Shown: positions 44,236 through 54,426 of the stretch, one piece after another
How positions within the stretch are numbered: position 1 is the stretch's first letter
Layout of the letters: each line of letters opens with the position of its first letter
Assembly (NCBI RefSeq): GCF_020181655.1
Contig: NZ_CP084032.1
Coordinates: 62,001-126,000, forward strand
Reading direction: 5' to 3'
Length of the DNA stretch: 64,000 nt
DNA from: Pectobacterium colocasium
GTDB taxonomy: Bacteria; Pseudomonadota; Gammaproteobacteria; Enterobacterales; Enterobacteriaceae
Program-made: the position numbers and the translations under genes
The notes under the pieces: generated by a model
The model's database searches: none
Told to the model about the DNA's origin: nothing
The model's input: only the letters and a program-made list of their open reading frames with translations

Positions 44236-46602
44236 TCAGTCCTGTTTTCTCAATAGCCGCAGGGCGTTAGCGGTAACCAGCGCCGTTGCGCCGGAATCGG
44301 CCAGTACCGCCAGCCACAGTCCGGTAATGCCCAGAATACTGGTGACCAGAAAGACCGCTTTCAGCCCCAGCGCGATGGCAATGTTCTGACGAATATTACG
44401 CTGCGTCGCCCGCGACAGGCTAATCATGGCAGCCAGCCCGGTCAGGCGGCTGTGCGTTAAGGCCGCATCGGCTGTTTCCAGCGCCACATCCGTCCCGCTT
44501 CCCATCGCAATCCCGATCGTTGCGGCTTTCATCGCCGGCGCGTCGTTGATACCGTCGCCCACCATCGCGACAGCGTGCTGTTTGCTCAACTCGCTGACGG
44601 CCGTGACCTTATCGGCAGGGAGCAGACTGGCGCGGTAATCGATCCCTAATGTCGCCGCGATGGCCGCTGCCGCGCGGGGATTATCGCCCGTGAGCATCAC
44701 GCCTCTGATCCCCAACTGCTGCAAGGCATCCAGCGCTTCACGCGCGTCGTGGCGTAGGGTATCGCTCAGCGCCAGTAAACCAAGCAGCTTGCCGTCTTCT
44801 TGTACCACCACGACGGTTTTCCCTTCGCTTTCCAGCGCGTCAATCTGCTGTAGCCCGTCGGCGTCGAGCAAGTCGGGCGCGACGCGAGTTGGCGCGCTGA
44901 CCTGAATCCGTTTGCCGCCTATCGTGCCTTCCACGCCGACCCCCGCTAGCGCTTTGCGGTTTTCCGCCAGCGGCAGGAATGTGTTGCTGGATAACGCATG
45001 CTGGACAATGGCTTTGGCAAGTGGGTGATGAGAACCCGATTCCACGGCGGCGGTGCGTGTCAGCAGCGCCGTTTCGCTAATGCCTGCGGCGGGGAGCACG
45101 TCCGTTACCTGCGGCTTACCTTCCGTCAGCGTGCCCGTTTTGTCGAACGCGATGGTCTTGATGCTGCCCAGCGATTCCAGCACCGCACCGCCTTTAATCA
45201 ACGCCCCACGGCGCGTAGCGGCGGCCAGCCCGGATGTAATCGCCGCAGGCGTTGAGATCACCAGCGCACACGGACAGCCGATTAACAGCAGCGTCAGACC
45301 GCGATAAATCCACTCTTGCCACGGCTGTGCCAGCAGCAGCGGCGGCACGAGGATCACCAGCAGCGACAGCAGCATGATGGCCGGCGTGTAATAGCGGCTG
45401 AACTTATCGAGGAAGCGCTCTATCGGTGCACGGCGTTCTTCCGCTTCTTCTATCAGTTGCAGAATGCGGTCGATCGCGCTGTTGCCCGGCTGTGAGACCA
45501 CGCGCAATTGCACGACCCGATCGACACACAGGCTGCCTGCGGCAATTTTCTCACCCGGCGTACGCTCAATAGGGACCGACTCGCCGGTCAGGGCGCTTTC
45601 ATCAAAGCTGGCGTCGCTGTTTAAGAGCTCCGCATCAGCGGGAAGGCGCCCACCGGGTGCGACTTCAATCACATCGCCGGGAACCAGACTGGCGACAGGC
45701 ACAAGACGCCGTTGCCCGTTGACGATTGCCGTGGCGTCTTCGGGAAGCAGTGCCATCAGTGCCGTTACGCCCCGTCGTGCGCGGTTGGCCGCGTAAGACT
45801 CCAGGTATTCGCCCAGCATAAACAGCAGCAAGATGACCGTAGCTTCGGTGGTGGCGCCAATCAAGAGCGCCCCGATGGAAGCCACGCTCATCAGCGTTTC
45901 AATCGCGAAGGGAGTACCGGAGCGAATGAGCTGCACCGCTTTTTTCAGGATCGGAGCCAGCCCGACAATCGTGGTCGCGATAAACGCGATCTGCCCGCCG
46001 CGCTCGCTTAACAGGGAAAGTCCCCAGCTTGCAGCAGCCAGCAAAGTGAAAAGTATTAAGAAACCATATTCATGTACGAAACGGCGTACGGTAGAGGGTT
46101 CGGGTGGTGCGAGAGGGAGTGCGGTGTCCTGCAAGGTGAAGCCAGCTTGCTGAACGGCATGTTGAACCTGAGGACGAATATCGGTGTAGGCATCAACAAC
46201 CAGTTTTTCGGTGGCGAACAGCACTTTGGCTTGTTCAATTCCGGTGAGATTTTTTACTGCATTTTCGATTTTACGTGCGCAGCTGGGACAATCCATCCCG
46301 CTGATTTTCCAGCTAAAGCGCTGGTTTGATCGGGGCCTGTCGCTGTCTCCGCCGTCGGGGTCGTCTGAATCTGCGCTACCGCCGCCGTCTGACGAATGCT
46401 GCTCTGTGCCACCCGCGGTCTGTCCCACGGCGTCAGATGCGTGTTTGGTTGAACAGCAACTGTGCTCGGCATGGTTCGAATGCTGCGCGTGTTCATTGCA
46501 GCAGCTTTTGGTATGTTGCGCGGTTTTGCGCGGCGCGTGATGAACGCCGTTATTGCAGCAGGCTGACTTTTCAGCGCTGTGGTTATGCTGATGAGAGTGC
46601 AT
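44236..46602 (-). CDS. zntA: Zn/Cd/Pb-exporting P1B-type ATPase ZntA
   Basis: 788 residues (E. coli 732). It pumps Zn2+, Cd2+ and Pb2+ out of the cytosol. In order: a His/Cys-rich leader of about 90 residues (20 or so His and Cys, with CC pairs at 15-16, 34-35, 49-50), then an Asp/Gly/Ser linker, HMA domain with GMDCPSC (Cys105, Cys108), eight helices with CPC at 443-445, phosphorylation Asp487 in DKTGTLT, then GDGINDAPA. The leader is an unusual extra metal-binding section. The expected MerR-type ZntR operator was not found by eye. Confidence 0.96.
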   Translation of the reverse strand: MHSHQHNHSAEKSACCNNGVHHAPRKTAQHTKSCCNEHAQHSNHAEHSCCSTKHASDAVGQTAGGTEQHSSDGGGSADSDDPDGGDSDRPRSNQRFSWKISGMDCPSCARKIENAVKNLTGIEQAKVLFATEKLVVDAYTDIRPQVQHAVQQAGFTLQDTALPLAPPEPSTVRRFVHEYGFLILFTLLAAASWGLSLLSERGGQIAFIATTIVGLAPILKKAVQLIRSGTPFAIETLMSVASIGALLIGATTEATVILLLFMLGEYLESYAANRARRGVTALMALLPEDATAIVNGQRRLVPVASLVPGDVIEVAPGGRLPADAELLNSDASFDESALTGESVPIERTPGEKIAAGSLCVDRVVQLRVVSQPGNSAIDRILQLIEEAEERRAPIERFLDKFSRYYTPAIMLLSLLVILVPPLLLAQPWQEWIYRGLTLLLIGCPCALVISTPAAITSGLAAATRRGALIKGGAVLESLGSIKTIAFDKTGTLTEGKPQVTDVLPAAGISETALLTRTAAVESGSHHPLAKAIVQHALSSNTFLPLAENRKALAGVGVEGTIGGKRIQVSAPTRVAPDLLDADGLQQIDALESEGKTVVVVQEDGKLLGLLALSDTLRHDAREALDALQQLGIRGVMLTGDNPRAAAAIAATLGIDYRASLLPADKVTAVSELSKQHAVAMVGDGINDAPAMKAATIGIAMGSGTDVALETADAALTHSRLTGLAAMISLSRATQRNIRQNIAIALGLKAVFLVTSILGITGLWLAVLADSGATALVTANALRLLRKQD

Positions 46603-46639
46603 CTTTTCCTCCTGTGTTGAACCTATCCCATTAGGGCTA

Positions 46640-46795
46640 TTTCATTTGCCATTTTGAACCTGGGCAGTGCTCGCACAAACGCGATAGCGTTTGAACACAC
46701 TTCAGGGTGGCCCGTAGGGTGAGCGAAGCGAATAAATCCTCACGTACTACGTGTACGCTCCGGTTTTTCCGCGCTGTCCGTGTCCAAACTTGCTG
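46640..46795. other. intergenic zntA/yhhN segment with palindromes
   Basis: The 298-bp gap between the zntA start and the yhhN stop (46603-46900) holds no gene. It has a CACGTAC-TACGTG palindrome near 46740 and an imperfect AATAAC...GTTATT repeat at about 46800-46825. The middle looks like a mobile or dispersed intergenic element in composition, but only one copy is in this window, so this is unproved. Confidence 0.3.
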
Positions 46796-46900
46796 CACCA
46801 ATAACGCCTACTGGAATAGGTTATTAGTGATAGCGATTCTCATCAGGAACTTTACACCGCTGTTCAACGCTTAGCCAGATTTTCGTGAGCGCCGTCAACG

Positions 46901-47530
46901 CTAGAAATAGAGGGAGCGAACAATCAGGAAATGGCCACCAAAATAGCCCGCCGCCACAATCGCTTGATGGGCGCGGAACGGAAAACGGTAATGGTGAATC
47001 AGCCAGGCTGCATGGGCGATAAACAGCAGTACGGTGCCCGTCAGCAGGGAGAAATTCGCGTTTGTCCCCAGCGCAAAATAGCGTTCACCGGCAACCCAGA
47101 CCATCAGCGTGGTCATGATGATGAATGCGCAGGCGGGCCAGCGCTGTGTTTCCAGCCGCCCCCAGATAATCGCGATCAGCATCGCGGCCAGAATGACGAG
47201 CGTTACTGCCAGCGGCCAGAAGAATGTGAGCGCGATTTGTCCGGTAAAAAAGCTAATGGTGTACAGCAGATGGGAGAGGAAATAAGCGCCAAACGCGTAA
47301 AGCAGGCGCTGAGTCGGCAGCAATAGCAAGGTGTCTGCAACCAACGTTGCCAGCAATCCCAGCACAATCAGATAGCCTGGCACGCCAAGCAGCGGCGTCT
47401 GCCAGGCCAGCGCCAGCAGCAGTAGCATCGTGACCGGTTTGAATAACCAACGTTGCCACGTTGGACCACGGTAGCTGGCGTCCACATACAACCAACCAGA
47501 AAAAAGCACAGCAATAAATGACCAAAGCAT
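46901..47530 (-). CDS. yhhN: YhhN-family membrane protein (lysoplasmalogenase fold)
   Basis: 209 residues and seven to eight helices, e.g. [16 protein letters not shown] and [15 protein letters not shown]. Relatives in animals (TMEM86) are lysoplasmalogenases; the bacterial role is unknown. Position next to zntA is as in E. coli. Confidence 0.9.
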   Translation of the reverse strand: MLWSFIAVLFSGWLYVDASYRGPTWQRWLFKPVTMLLLLALAWQTPLLGVPGYLIVLGLLATLVADTLLLLPTQRLLYAFGAYFLSHLLYTISFFTGQIALTFFWPLAVTLVILAAMLIAIIWGRLETQRWPACAFIIMTTLMVWVAGERYFALGTNANFSLLTGTVLLFIAHAAWLIHHYRFPFRAHQAIVAAGYFGGHFLIVRSLYF

Positions 47531-47722
47531 AGCGTGTCCTTTTTGTGTTTTTGTTTGTGTCAGGATAAAGATAAGCCGTTCTTTATTCAGTGTAGGGGAT
47601 TGTGAGGAAGTTAAACAACACGTCGTGAGATGGATGCGACTTCTGTGAGCTTCATGGTATGTTATCGCCTGTTTTTATTGTAGATGGGCGCCGTGAAGTC
47701 TCTGAAGGGAGCATTGTGTTGA

Positions 47723-48043
47723 ATGAGTAATGAGTCCGCGCTTTATCGTATTCAATTTATAAATAACGGTAAAAATTACCAGCTTTACGTGCGTGAGTTG
47801 GTTCAGAGTAGCCTGTTCGGCTTTATTGAAATCGCCGACTTCGTGTTTGATAGCCAGTCTGCGGTGTTGGTTGACCCGTCAACCGAGAAACTGAAAACGG
47901 AATTTTCCGGCGTTAGCCGCAGTTTCATCCCTTTACAGGCAATCATTCGCATTGATGCCGTGACGGAAAAAGGCAGCGCCCGCATCTCTGATTTAGGCGA
48001 TAACGTGACCGCGTTTCCTTATCTTCCCGGCAAGAAACCCTGA
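47723..48043 (+). CDS. DUF1820 family protein
   Basis: 106 residues, soluble. Features of DUF1820 are clear: LYVRELVQSSLFGFIEIADF, VDPSTEKLKTEFSGV and SFIPLQAIIRIDAV. The family is widespread in gammaproteobacteria, function unknown. Its stop overlaps the yhhM start (TGATG), so the two are translationally coupled. I do not recall this gene at the corresponding E. coli position. Confidence 0.85.
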   Translation: MSNESALYRIQFINNGKNYQLYVRELVQSSLFGFIEIADFVFDSQSAVLVDPSTEKLKTEFSGVSRSFIPLQAIIRIDAVTEKGSARISDLGDNVTAFPYLPGKKP

Positions 48044-48405
48044 TGAATGACTTCCCCTGGCTGTTGGCGTTGGCCGTTGGCGCGATTCTGGTGCTGGCGG
48101 CGCGGCAGTATCGACGTCAACGTGAGCGGGAAGCGCAGAACGATGCCGCTCCGCTACGCACTGTGGCCGCAGAGGTGAAGCACAAACGCGAATTTCCCCG
48201 TAGCCGTCGGCGCGCGCGTGAGCATCAGAGTATGGTTGTAGAGGACATGCTTTATGAGGTCACGTTCAGGCCGATTGCCGGCGGTGCGACGATCACGCTG
48301 CGCCTTGAGAACGCGGATTATCACCAGCTTGATACCGGTATACAGGGATCGTTGCAACTAAAGGGCACGCGCTTTATTCGCTTTGTGCCCCTGCAAAGGT
48401 CGTGA
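48043..48405 (+). CDS. yhhM: DUF2500 membrane protein YhhM
   Basis: 120 residues (E. coli 119). One N-terminal membrane helix (WLLALAVGAILVLAARQY), a basic linker (SRRRAREH) and a small C-terminal beta domain ending RFIRFVP. Its stop abuts the yhhL stop exactly on the other strand. Confidence 0.9.
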   Translation: MNDFPWLLALAVGAILVLAARQYRRQREREAQNDAAPLRTVAAEVKHKREFPRSRRRAREHQSMVVEDMLYEVTFRPIAGGATITLRLENADYHQLDTGIQGSLQLKGTRFIRFVPLQRS

Positions 48406-48684
48406 TTACGGTTTTGGTGGCTTAGGCTGTTTTTTCTGCCACGCCAGCAGTTCAAACACGCCAAAAAGGAAAATGCGAGCCTGAAGCGCGCGGTTTAGCG
48501 CGGGGCTGTCTTTCGGCTGGCTGGATTTTAACAGCAGCAGTTGGAAACCATGCATCAGGATCATAAACACCATCGCCACGGTCATGAAGATATTCAATGG
48601 CTTGGGAAACGGCTGAATCAGGTTAAGCAACAAAAATCCCCACACGCCCAGCATCAATAATCTGCCAAGGTTAATCAAAATCAT
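48406..48684 (-). CDS. yhhL: DUF1145 membrane protein YhhL
   Basis: 92 residues, two helices (LLMLGVWGFLLLNLIQPF and a VAMVFMILMHGFQLLLL segment) and a Lys/Pro tail. Function unknown. Lies 26 bp downstream of rsmD on the same strand, as in E. coli. Confidence 0.9.
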   Translation of the reverse strand: MILINLGRLLMLGVWGFLLLNLIQPFPKPLNIFMTVAMVFMILMHGFQLLLLKSSQPKDSPALNRALQARIFLFGVFELLAWQKKQPKPPKP

Positions 48685-48710
48685 CTCTTACCCTTACGTT
48701 GCTGCGAAGC

Positions 48711-49286
48711 TCATTGACGGATGTACAAACGGTAGGCGACCTGACCCGCAATTTTTTCACGGTGCAGTTGCCAATTCTCCGGGATGGTCAGTTGCGCATT
48801 TTCCGCTTCAGTTTCCACGTAAATCCACGCCTCTGGTGCCAGCCAGCCCTGTTGTTCCAGCAGGGCAAGCGTGTTGTTCAGCAGCTCTTTACGAAACGGT
48901 GGATCGAGAAACACGACGTCAAACGGTGTACCCGGCTTCGCCAGCCAGCTCAGGGCATCAGTATTGACCACCTCGGCGTTTTCCGCCCGAAGCAGCGCCA
49001 GATTTTGCGTTAATTGCTGGGCGACTGCACGTTCCATCTCCAATAATGTGGCGTGGGCAGCATAACGGGATAACGCTTCCAGCCCCAGTGCGCCGCTGCC
49101 AGCAAAGCAGTCCAGACAGCGTGCCTGTTGGATGACGGGAGCCAGCCAGTTAAACAGCGTTTCCCGCACGCGATCGGTGGTGGGGCGTAAACCGGGGCTA
49201 TCGGGAACCGGAAGTTTTCTGCCGCGCCATTGACCACCGATGATTCGGATTTGTCCGGCGGCTGACGATGCATTTTTTTTAGCCAT
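48711..49286 (-). CDS. rsmD: 16S rRNA m2G966 methyltransferase
   Basis: 191 residues. Rossmann-fold SAM methyltransferase with the FAGSGALGLEALSR binding loop and the DPPF catalytic motif (FLDPPF). It methylates N2 of G966 in the small subunit. Divergent from ftsY. Confidence 0.96.
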   Translation of the reverse strand: MAKKNASSAAGQIRIIGGQWRGRKLPVPDSPGLRPTTDRVRETLFNWLAPVIQQARCLDCFAGSGALGLEALSRYAAHATLLEMERAVAQQLTQNLALLRAENAEVVNTDALSWLAKPGTPFDVVFLDPPFRKELLNNTLALLEQQGWLAPEAWIYVETEAENAQLTIPENWQLHREKIAGQVAYRLYIRQ

Positions 49287-49626
49287 AGCTCACAGGGTTA
49301 TTGTTGTGCCGCATCATCATGGTGTGGATACGGGCAGGAAATTTCTGGCGCTATTCTAGCGGCGGTTACGTGTAGAGGGAATGTTAAGATAGACGTTAAA
49401 GCGCTTAAGCCAAAATTTTGTGCTGTCTGCGGCTTTTCGATAGTGTGCCGTGTTTGACACACTTCGTTACGGACATTGCCTTTCGTTACGAAGATTGCGG
49501 GTAGCGAGTCGCATTGTCTGCCATTGCCTCCGTGTTGCTGTCGGCAGGAAAGTGTTAAACTTATTGTTTAAATATGATTTTCATTGATTGATTCGCTGCG
49601 GTGAGCAGCGTGGAGCGCGATCGCAC
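49287..49626. promoter_or_regulatory. rsmD/ftsY divergent region
   Basis: 340 bp, no gene. It has a short GTGTG...CACAC inverted repeat near 49444-49462 and TTCGTTACG twice (49463 and 49482). Promoters for both genes are expected but not identified. Confidence 0.4.
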
Positions 49627-51030
49627 ATGTCAAAAGAAAAGAAGCGCGGTTTTTTTTCCTGGCTGGGATTAGGGAAACAGGAAGAAAAACAACAAGAGCA
49701 GCCGCAAGAGAAGCCGATTGCTCAAGAGAAGGCTGTTGTTGAAGAACAGCCGTCGGCGGCGGAACCGGATACCGCAGCATTGGTTCAGCAGACCGTTGAA
49801 CACGCGCCAGAACTTGTAGAGCAACCACAGCCAGAAGAGCTTGTCATTGAAGATCAACTCCTTGAAGAACAAGTCGCTGAAGAAAAAACAGACGTTGAAG
49901 CGGAAGAACTGACCCCATCGGTCGCCGAGCGTGAACCGGCCGATCATGATGATCTCGATCGGGATATTACCGATCCGATCGTGCAGGCTGAGATCGCAGA
50001 AAGCACGACGGTAGCCGAGGCAGAGCCTGACGTCGCGGCGCAAGAAGAACAGGAAAATGAGCAGCCGGATGAAATTCCAGTCGCTGCGCAAGAGCAAGAA
50101 CGTCCGACGAAAGAAGGTTTCTTCGCGCGCCTGAAACGCAGTCTGGTAAAAACGCGCCAGAACCTCGGTTCAGGATTTATCGGATTGTTTCGTGGTAAGA
50201 AAATCGACGACGATCTGTTTGATGAACTGGAAGAACAATTGCTGGTTGCGGATGTTGGGGTAGAAACGACCCGTAAAATTATCACCAGCCTGACAGAGCA
50301 CGCCAGTCGCCGCCAGTTGAAAGATGCTGATACGCTTTTTGTTAAGCTGAAAGACGAAATGGCGGAGATTCTTGCTAAGGTGGACGCCCCGCTGAATATC
50401 GAAGGCAAAACACCTTATGTCATTCTGATGGTTGGCGTTAATGGCGTGGGCAAAACCACCACCATCGGGAAACTGGCGCGCCAGTTCCAGGCGCAGGGCA
50501 AATCCGTGATGCTGGCGGCGGGTGATACCTTCCGTGCGGCGGCGGTCGAGCAGCTTCAGGTCTGGGGACAGCGTAATAACGTGGCGGTGGTCGGGCAGCA
50601 TACCGGTGCGGATTCGGCATCGGTGATTTTCGATGCAATTCAGGCGGCGAAAGCGCGCGGTGTTGATGTGCTGATTGCGGATACCGCCGGTCGCTTGCAG
50701 AACAAAGCGCACCTGATGGAAGAACTGAAAAAGATTGTGCGTGTGATGAAGAAGCTGGACGAAGACGCGCCGCATGAAGTGATGCTGACGTTGGATGCGA
50801 GCACCGGTCAGAACGCGGTGAGTCAGGCTAAATTGTTTAATGAAGCCGTTGGGCTGACGGGGATTACCCTGACGAAGCTGGACGGTACCGCGAAAGGCGG
50901 GGTGATTTTCGCCATTGCCGACCAGTTTGCGATTCCTATCCGCTATATTGGGGTTGGGGAAGGCATTGATGATTTACGGCCCTTCAAGGCCGATGATTTT
51001 ATTGAGGCACTTTTTGCCCGAGAGGATTAA
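49627..51030 (+). CDS. ftsY: signal recognition particle receptor FtsY
   Basis: 467 residues from the ATG at 49627, which aligns with the known start KEKKRGFFSWLG. N-terminal membrane-targeting helix, then a highly acidic Glu/Gln/Ala-rich A domain to about 170, then the NG GTPase domain: GVNGVGKTTT (G1), DTFRAAAVEQL, DTAGRL (G3) and TKLDGTAKGG (G4). First gene of ftsYEX. Confidence 0.97.
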   Translation: MSKEKKRGFFSWLGLGKQEEKQQEQPQEKPIAQEKAVVEEQPSAAEPDTAALVQQTVEHAPELVEQPQPEELVIEDQLLEEQVAEEKTDVEAEELTPSVAEREPADHDDLDRDITDPIVQAEIAESTTVAEAEPDVAAQEEQENEQPDEIPVAAQEQERPTKEGFFARLKRSLVKTRQNLGSGFIGLFRGKKIDDDLFDELEEQLLVADVGVETTRKIITSLTEHASRRQLKDADTLFVKLKDEMAEILAKVDAPLNIEGKTPYVILMVGVNGVGKTTTIGKLARQFQAQGKSVMLAAGDTFRAAAVEQLQVWGQRNNVAVVGQHTGADSASVIFDAIQAAKARGVDVLIADTAGRLQNKAHLMEELKKIVRVMKKLDEDAPHEVMLTLDASTGQNAVSQAKLFNEAVGLTGITLTKLDGTAKGGVIFAIADQFAIPIRYIGVGEGIDDLRPFKADDFIEALFARED

Positions 51031-51035
51031 AACGG

Positions 51036-51707
51036 ATGATTCGTTTTGAACAGGTCAGTAAAGCTTACCTCGGTGGGCGTCAGGCATTGCAAGGGGTGGA
51101 TTTCCATCTGCGCCCTGCGGAAATGGCGTTCCTGACCGGCCATTCCGGCGCAGGGAAAAGTACCCTGCTGAAACTGATTTGTGGCATTGAACGTCCCAGC
51201 GCGGGTCAGATTTTGTTTGGCGGTCATAACATTAGCCGCCTGAAAAAACGTGAAGTCCCGTTCTTGCGGCGTCAGATCGGCATGATCTTTCAGGATCACC
51301 ATCTGCTGATGGAACGTACGGTTTATGACAACGTCGCGATGCCGCTTATCATCGCGGGCGCCAGCAGTGAGGATATCCGTCGTCGGGTCTCCGCCGCACT
51401 GGACAAGGTGGGTCTGTTGGATAAAGCGAAAAACTATCCTATCCAGCTGTCGGGCGGTGAGCAGCAGCGCGTGGGTATAGCGCGCGCGGTGGTGAACAAA
51501 CCCGCCGTGTTACTGGCGGATGAACCGACCGGCAACCTGGACGATGCGCTGTCCGAAGGCATTTTGCGCCTGTTTGAAGAGTTCAATCGCGTTGGCGTCA
51601 CCGTCCTGATGGCGACGCATGATACCGGGCTGATCGCCCGCCGCAATTACCGTGTGCTGACGCTGTCGGATGGCCGCATGGTGGGGGGAAACCACGATGG
51701 CGAATAA
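51036..51707 (+). CDS. ftsE: cell-division ABC ATPase FtsE
   Basis: 223 residues. Walker [10 protein letters not shown], signature LSGGEQQR, Walker [10 protein letters not shown]. With FtsX it governs septal murein hydrolysis through EnvC. Starts 5 bp after ftsY and overlaps ftsX by 11 bp. Confidence 0.97.
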   Translation: MIRFEQVSKAYLGGRQALQGVDFHLRPAEMAFLTGHSGAGKSTLLKLICGIERPSAGQILFGGHNISRLKKREVPFLRRQIGMIFQDHHLLMERTVYDNVAMPLIIAGASSEDIRRRVSAALDKVGLLDKAKNYPIQLSGGEQQRVGIARAVVNKPAVLLADEPTGNLDDALSEGILRLFEEFNRVGVTVLMATHDTGLIARRNYRVLTLSDGRMVGGNHDGE

Positions 51708-52665
51708 CGTCCGTAATGCGAAAAAGCCTGTCGCAAAAGCCAAAGCGCTGCGTGGCGGCTGGCAGGAACAGTGGCGCTATGCCTGGACGAATACGCTGGC
51801 TGATATGCTGCGCCAGCCGCTGGCGACGTTCCTGACCGTCATGGTTATCGCTATTTCGCTGGCATTGCCCAGCATCTGTTATCTGGTGTGGAAAAACGTC
51901 AGCCAGGCTGCCTCGCAGTGGTATCCCTCACCGCAGTTGACGGTGTATCTGGATAAATCGCTGGATGACAACGCGGCGCAGGCGGTTATCACGCAGCTTC
52001 AATCGGAAGAGGGCGTTGATAAAGTGAATTACCTGTCGCGCAATGAAGCGATGGGCGAGTTCCGCAACTGGTCTGGTTTTGGCGGTGCGCTGGATATGCT
52101 GGAAGAGAATCCGCTGCCGGCAGTGGCGATTATCACGCCGAAATTGAGCTTTCAGGATTCCACCACGCTGACAACGCTGCGCGATCGCGTGGCGGCGACG
52201 CAGGGGGTGGATGAAGTTCGGATGGACGACAGCTGGTTTGCCCGGCTGGTGGCGCTGACCAATCTGGTCGGGCAGATTTCCGCGACGATTGGTATTTTGA
52301 TGGTCGTGGCCGTCTTTTTGGTGATCGGCAATAGCGTGCGTCTGAGTATTTTCAGCCGTCGGGAAACCATCAACGTGATGAAGCTGATTGGCGCGACGGA
52401 CGGTTTTATTCTGCGTCCGTTCCTGAATGGCGGCGCGGCAATGGGCGTGGGTGGCGCGGTGCTATCGCTGATTCTATCGCAGGCGCTGGTCTGGAAACTG
52501 GATGTGGTAGTCGCACAGGTCGCTTCCGTCTTTGGTACGACGTTTGCTGTCAAAGGGCTGAGCTGGGATGAATCCCTGTTGCTGCTGCTCATTGCCGGCA
52601 TGATTGGCTGGTTGGCCGCCTGGCTGGCCACCGTACAACATTTACGCCGTTTTACACCACAGTAA
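51697..52665 (+). CDS. ftsX: cell-division ABC permease FtsX
   Basis: 322 residues from the ATG at 51697; the N-terminal cytosolic part is about 30 residues shorter than in E. coli. Four helices and a large periplasmic loop ([12 protein letters not shown] to [12 protein letters not shown]) that binds EnvC. Ends [14 protein letters not shown] as in E. coli. Confidence 0.95.
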   Translation: MANNVRNAKKPVAKAKALRGGWQEQWRYAWTNTLADMLRQPLATFLTVMVIAISLALPSICYLVWKNVSQAASQWYPSPQLTVYLDKSLDDNAAQAVITQLQSEEGVDKVNYLSRNEAMGEFRNWSGFGGALDMLEENPLPAVAIITPKLSFQDSTTLTTLRDRVAATQGVDEVRMDDSWFARLVALTNLVGQISATIGILMVVAVFLVIGNSVRLSIFSRRETINVMKLIGATDGFILRPFLNGGAAMGVGGAVLSLILSQALVWKLDVVVAQVASVFGTTFAVKGLSWDESLLLLLIAGMIGWLAAWLATVQHLRRFTPQ

Positions 52666-52682
52666 GCGTTTTCTGGTATAAT
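52651..52682 (+). promoter_or_regulatory. probable sigma-70 promoter of rpoH
   Basis: TGGTATAAT at 52674-52682 is a perfect extended -10; TTTACA at 52651 is a -35 candidate but 20 bp away, long for the class. Just after, CCCCTG ... CAGGGG can form a hairpin. Confidence 0.5.
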
Positions 52683-52834
52683 CATCCCCTGTAATTCAGA
52701 CCGTATTGCAGGGGAAATCTCCTCAGCGACATCTCTTCTTTGCGCTTCCCGCTGTGTTTTCCCCTTGGTTTTTGGTGCGTTATCGGCTCGTTTTTCCCCT
52801 GCTTGATCTCTGGCATGGGGTGAATAAAATGATA

Positions 52835-52862
52835 GGAACTTGCGAGCGAAATCACAGTCTGA
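52835..52862 (+). promoter_or_regulatory. sigma-E promoter of rpoH
   Basis: GGAACTT, 16 nt, then TCTGA: an exact sigma-E consensus, in the same position and close in sequence to E. coli rpoH P3. It lets envelope or extreme heat stress raise sigma-32. Confidence 0.88.
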
Positions 52863-52886
52863 ATAGACAGTGTTTAGGATTTGAGT

Positions 52887-52906
52887 AACCCGTTTTCGGG
52901 GTTTTT
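52887..52906 (+). terminator. terminator-like hairpin in the rpoH leader
   Basis: AACCCG, TTTT, CGGGGTT then TTTTT. It lies about 20 nt downstream of the expected sigma-E transcription start and 130 nt before rpoH, so it may attenuate rpoH or stop ftsX readthrough. Confidence 0.5.
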
Positions 52907-53035
52907 AATAAAATTCATCTTTAAGGTGCCGTGTTTTGCCATTTTCGCGCAAAACGATGCGGCGAAGCAGTGCTAAGATAGTCGACTGCAAATAGTCGAC
53001 TGCAATATGACGAGTAGAGCAACTGAGAGGGTTGA

Positions 53036-53893
53036 ATGACCAAAGATATGCAAACTTTCACCTTAGTTCCCCAGGGCAGTCTGGAAGGGTATATTCGTGC
53101 CGCCAATGCCTATCCGATGCTGACGGCGGAGGAAGAGCGGGCGCTGGCTGAACGGCTGCATTATCAGGGCGATCTGGATGCGGCTAAGCACCTGATTCTG
53201 TCACACCTGCGTTTTGTTATTCACGTTGCCCGTAACTATTCCGGCTACGGCCTGCCGCAGGCGGATCTGATTCAGGAAGGGAACATCGGCCTGATGAAGG
53301 CGGTACGTCGCTTTAACCCTGAAGTGGGCGTGCGTCTGGTCTCTTTCGCCGTGCACTGGATCAAAGCAGAAATTCACGAATATGTGCTGCGTAACTGGCG
53401 TATCGTGAAAGTCGCAACCACTAAAGCGCAGCGTAAGCTGTTCTTTAACCTGCGCAAGACGAAAACGCGCCTCGGTTGGTTTAATCAGGATGAAGTCGAA
53501 CTGGTGGCACGTGAACTTGGCGTGACCAGCAAAGACGTGCGTGAGATGGAATCCCGCATGGCGGCGCAGGATATGACATTCGATCCCACGCCGGAAGAGG
53601 ATTCGCATGACGGCAAGGCGATGTCGCCGATGCTTTACCTACAGGATAAATCGTCTGATTTTGCCGATGGCATTGAAGAAGATAACTGGGAAACGCATGC
53701 GGCGGATAAGCTCACCTACGCGCTGGAAGGGCTGGATGAGCGCAGCCAGCATATTATCCGTGCTCGTTGGTTGGACGATGACAACAAATCCACTTTGCAG
53801 GACTTGGCCGATCAATACGGCGTTTCCGCCGAGCGCGTGCGTCAGTTAGAAAAGAATGCGATGAAGAAACTGCGAGCGGCGATAGAAGCCTAA
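53036..53893 (+). CDS. rpoH: heat-shock sigma factor RpoH (sigma-32)
   Basis: 285 residues (E. coli 284). Region 2 ([19 protein letters not shown]), the sigma-32-specific RpoH box ([12 protein letters not shown]), region 3 and the C-terminal HTH ([20 protein letters not shown]) are all clear. Translation is likely to be controlled by mRNA structure around the start, as known for E. coli; I did not model it. Confidence 0.98.
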   Translation: MTKDMQTFTLVPQGSLEGYIRAANAYPMLTAEEERALAERLHYQGDLDAAKHLILSHLRFVIHVARNYSGYGLPQADLIQEGNIGLMKAVRRFNPEVGVRLVSFAVHWIKAEIHEYVLRNWRIVKVATTKAQRKLFFNLRKTKTRLGWFNQDEVELVARELGVTSKDVREMESRMAAQDMTFDPTPEEDSHDGKAMSPMLYLQDKSSDFADGIEEDNWETHAADKLTYALEGLDERSQHIIRARWLDDDNKSTLQDLADQYGVSAERVRQLEKNAMKKLRAAIEA

Positions 53894-53921
53894 TTGCTTT
53901 CATCATTGTTTCTTTCTGTAG

Positions 53922-53951
53922 CGACCGGGTAATGCCCGGTCGTTTTGTTTT
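53922..53951 (+). terminator. intrinsic terminator of rpoH
   Basis: CGACCGGG / CCCGGTCG, 5-nt loop, then TTTTGTTTTT, 29 nt past the stop. Confidence 0.92.
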
Positions 53952-53979
53952 TGTCTGATGCCAGGCTGTCGGGTTTGGG

Positions 53980-54426
53980 TTATGGCTTCTCTGAGTTGAT
54001 TTCATCAAGAATCAGCGGCGTTTCTTTTCGGCGAATATAGCGCCAGCCGCCGGATACCGGTGAGAAGCCGCAGGACACCATAAACCGGGCCAGAACTTCC
54101 TCTTTGATCGCGGCATGATTCGCCGTGGCCAGCCACCATTCGTTCACTTCAGGCAATTGACGGCGTGCTTCATCAATCAGAAGTTGTCCTACGCCCCGCC
54201 GCCTTGTGACTTCACGCACCATCAGATCGCTCAGCTCCGCATAGTCCCCTGCAATTTCGACCAGCATACCTCCAAGTAACCGATCGTTAAAACGGGCGGC
54301 AAAGAGTCGTCGAGTCGGTTTTAGCCCTGCTTCTAATAAATCAATATTTTGATGCGGCCAGATTTTTGCCAGATCAATTTTGTCCTGGGGGCTGAATTGG
54401 GTAAGGCATTCAACGGTGAGTTTCAT
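53980..54426 (-). CDS. panM: PanD maturation factor PanM (GNAT fold)
   Basis: 148 residues from the ATG at 54426 (E. coli 127). The GNAT acetyl-CoA loop is VREVTRRRGVGQ. PanM triggers self-cleavage of PanD and controls coenzyme A synthesis. About 20 residues longer at the C-terminus (RRKETPLILDEI) than E. coli. Confidence 0.88.
   Translation of the reverse strand: MKLTVECLTQFSPQDKIDLAKIWPHQNIDLLEAGLKPTRRLFAARFNDRLLGGMLVEIAGDYAELSDLMVREVTRRRGVGQLLIDEARRQLPEVNEWWLATANHAAIKEEVLARFMVSCGFSPVSGGWRYIRRKETPLILDEINSEKP

Noticed and set aside
46603..46900. ZntR operator of zntA
   Set aside because: No MerR-type dyad between well-placed -35 and -10 boxes could be seen.
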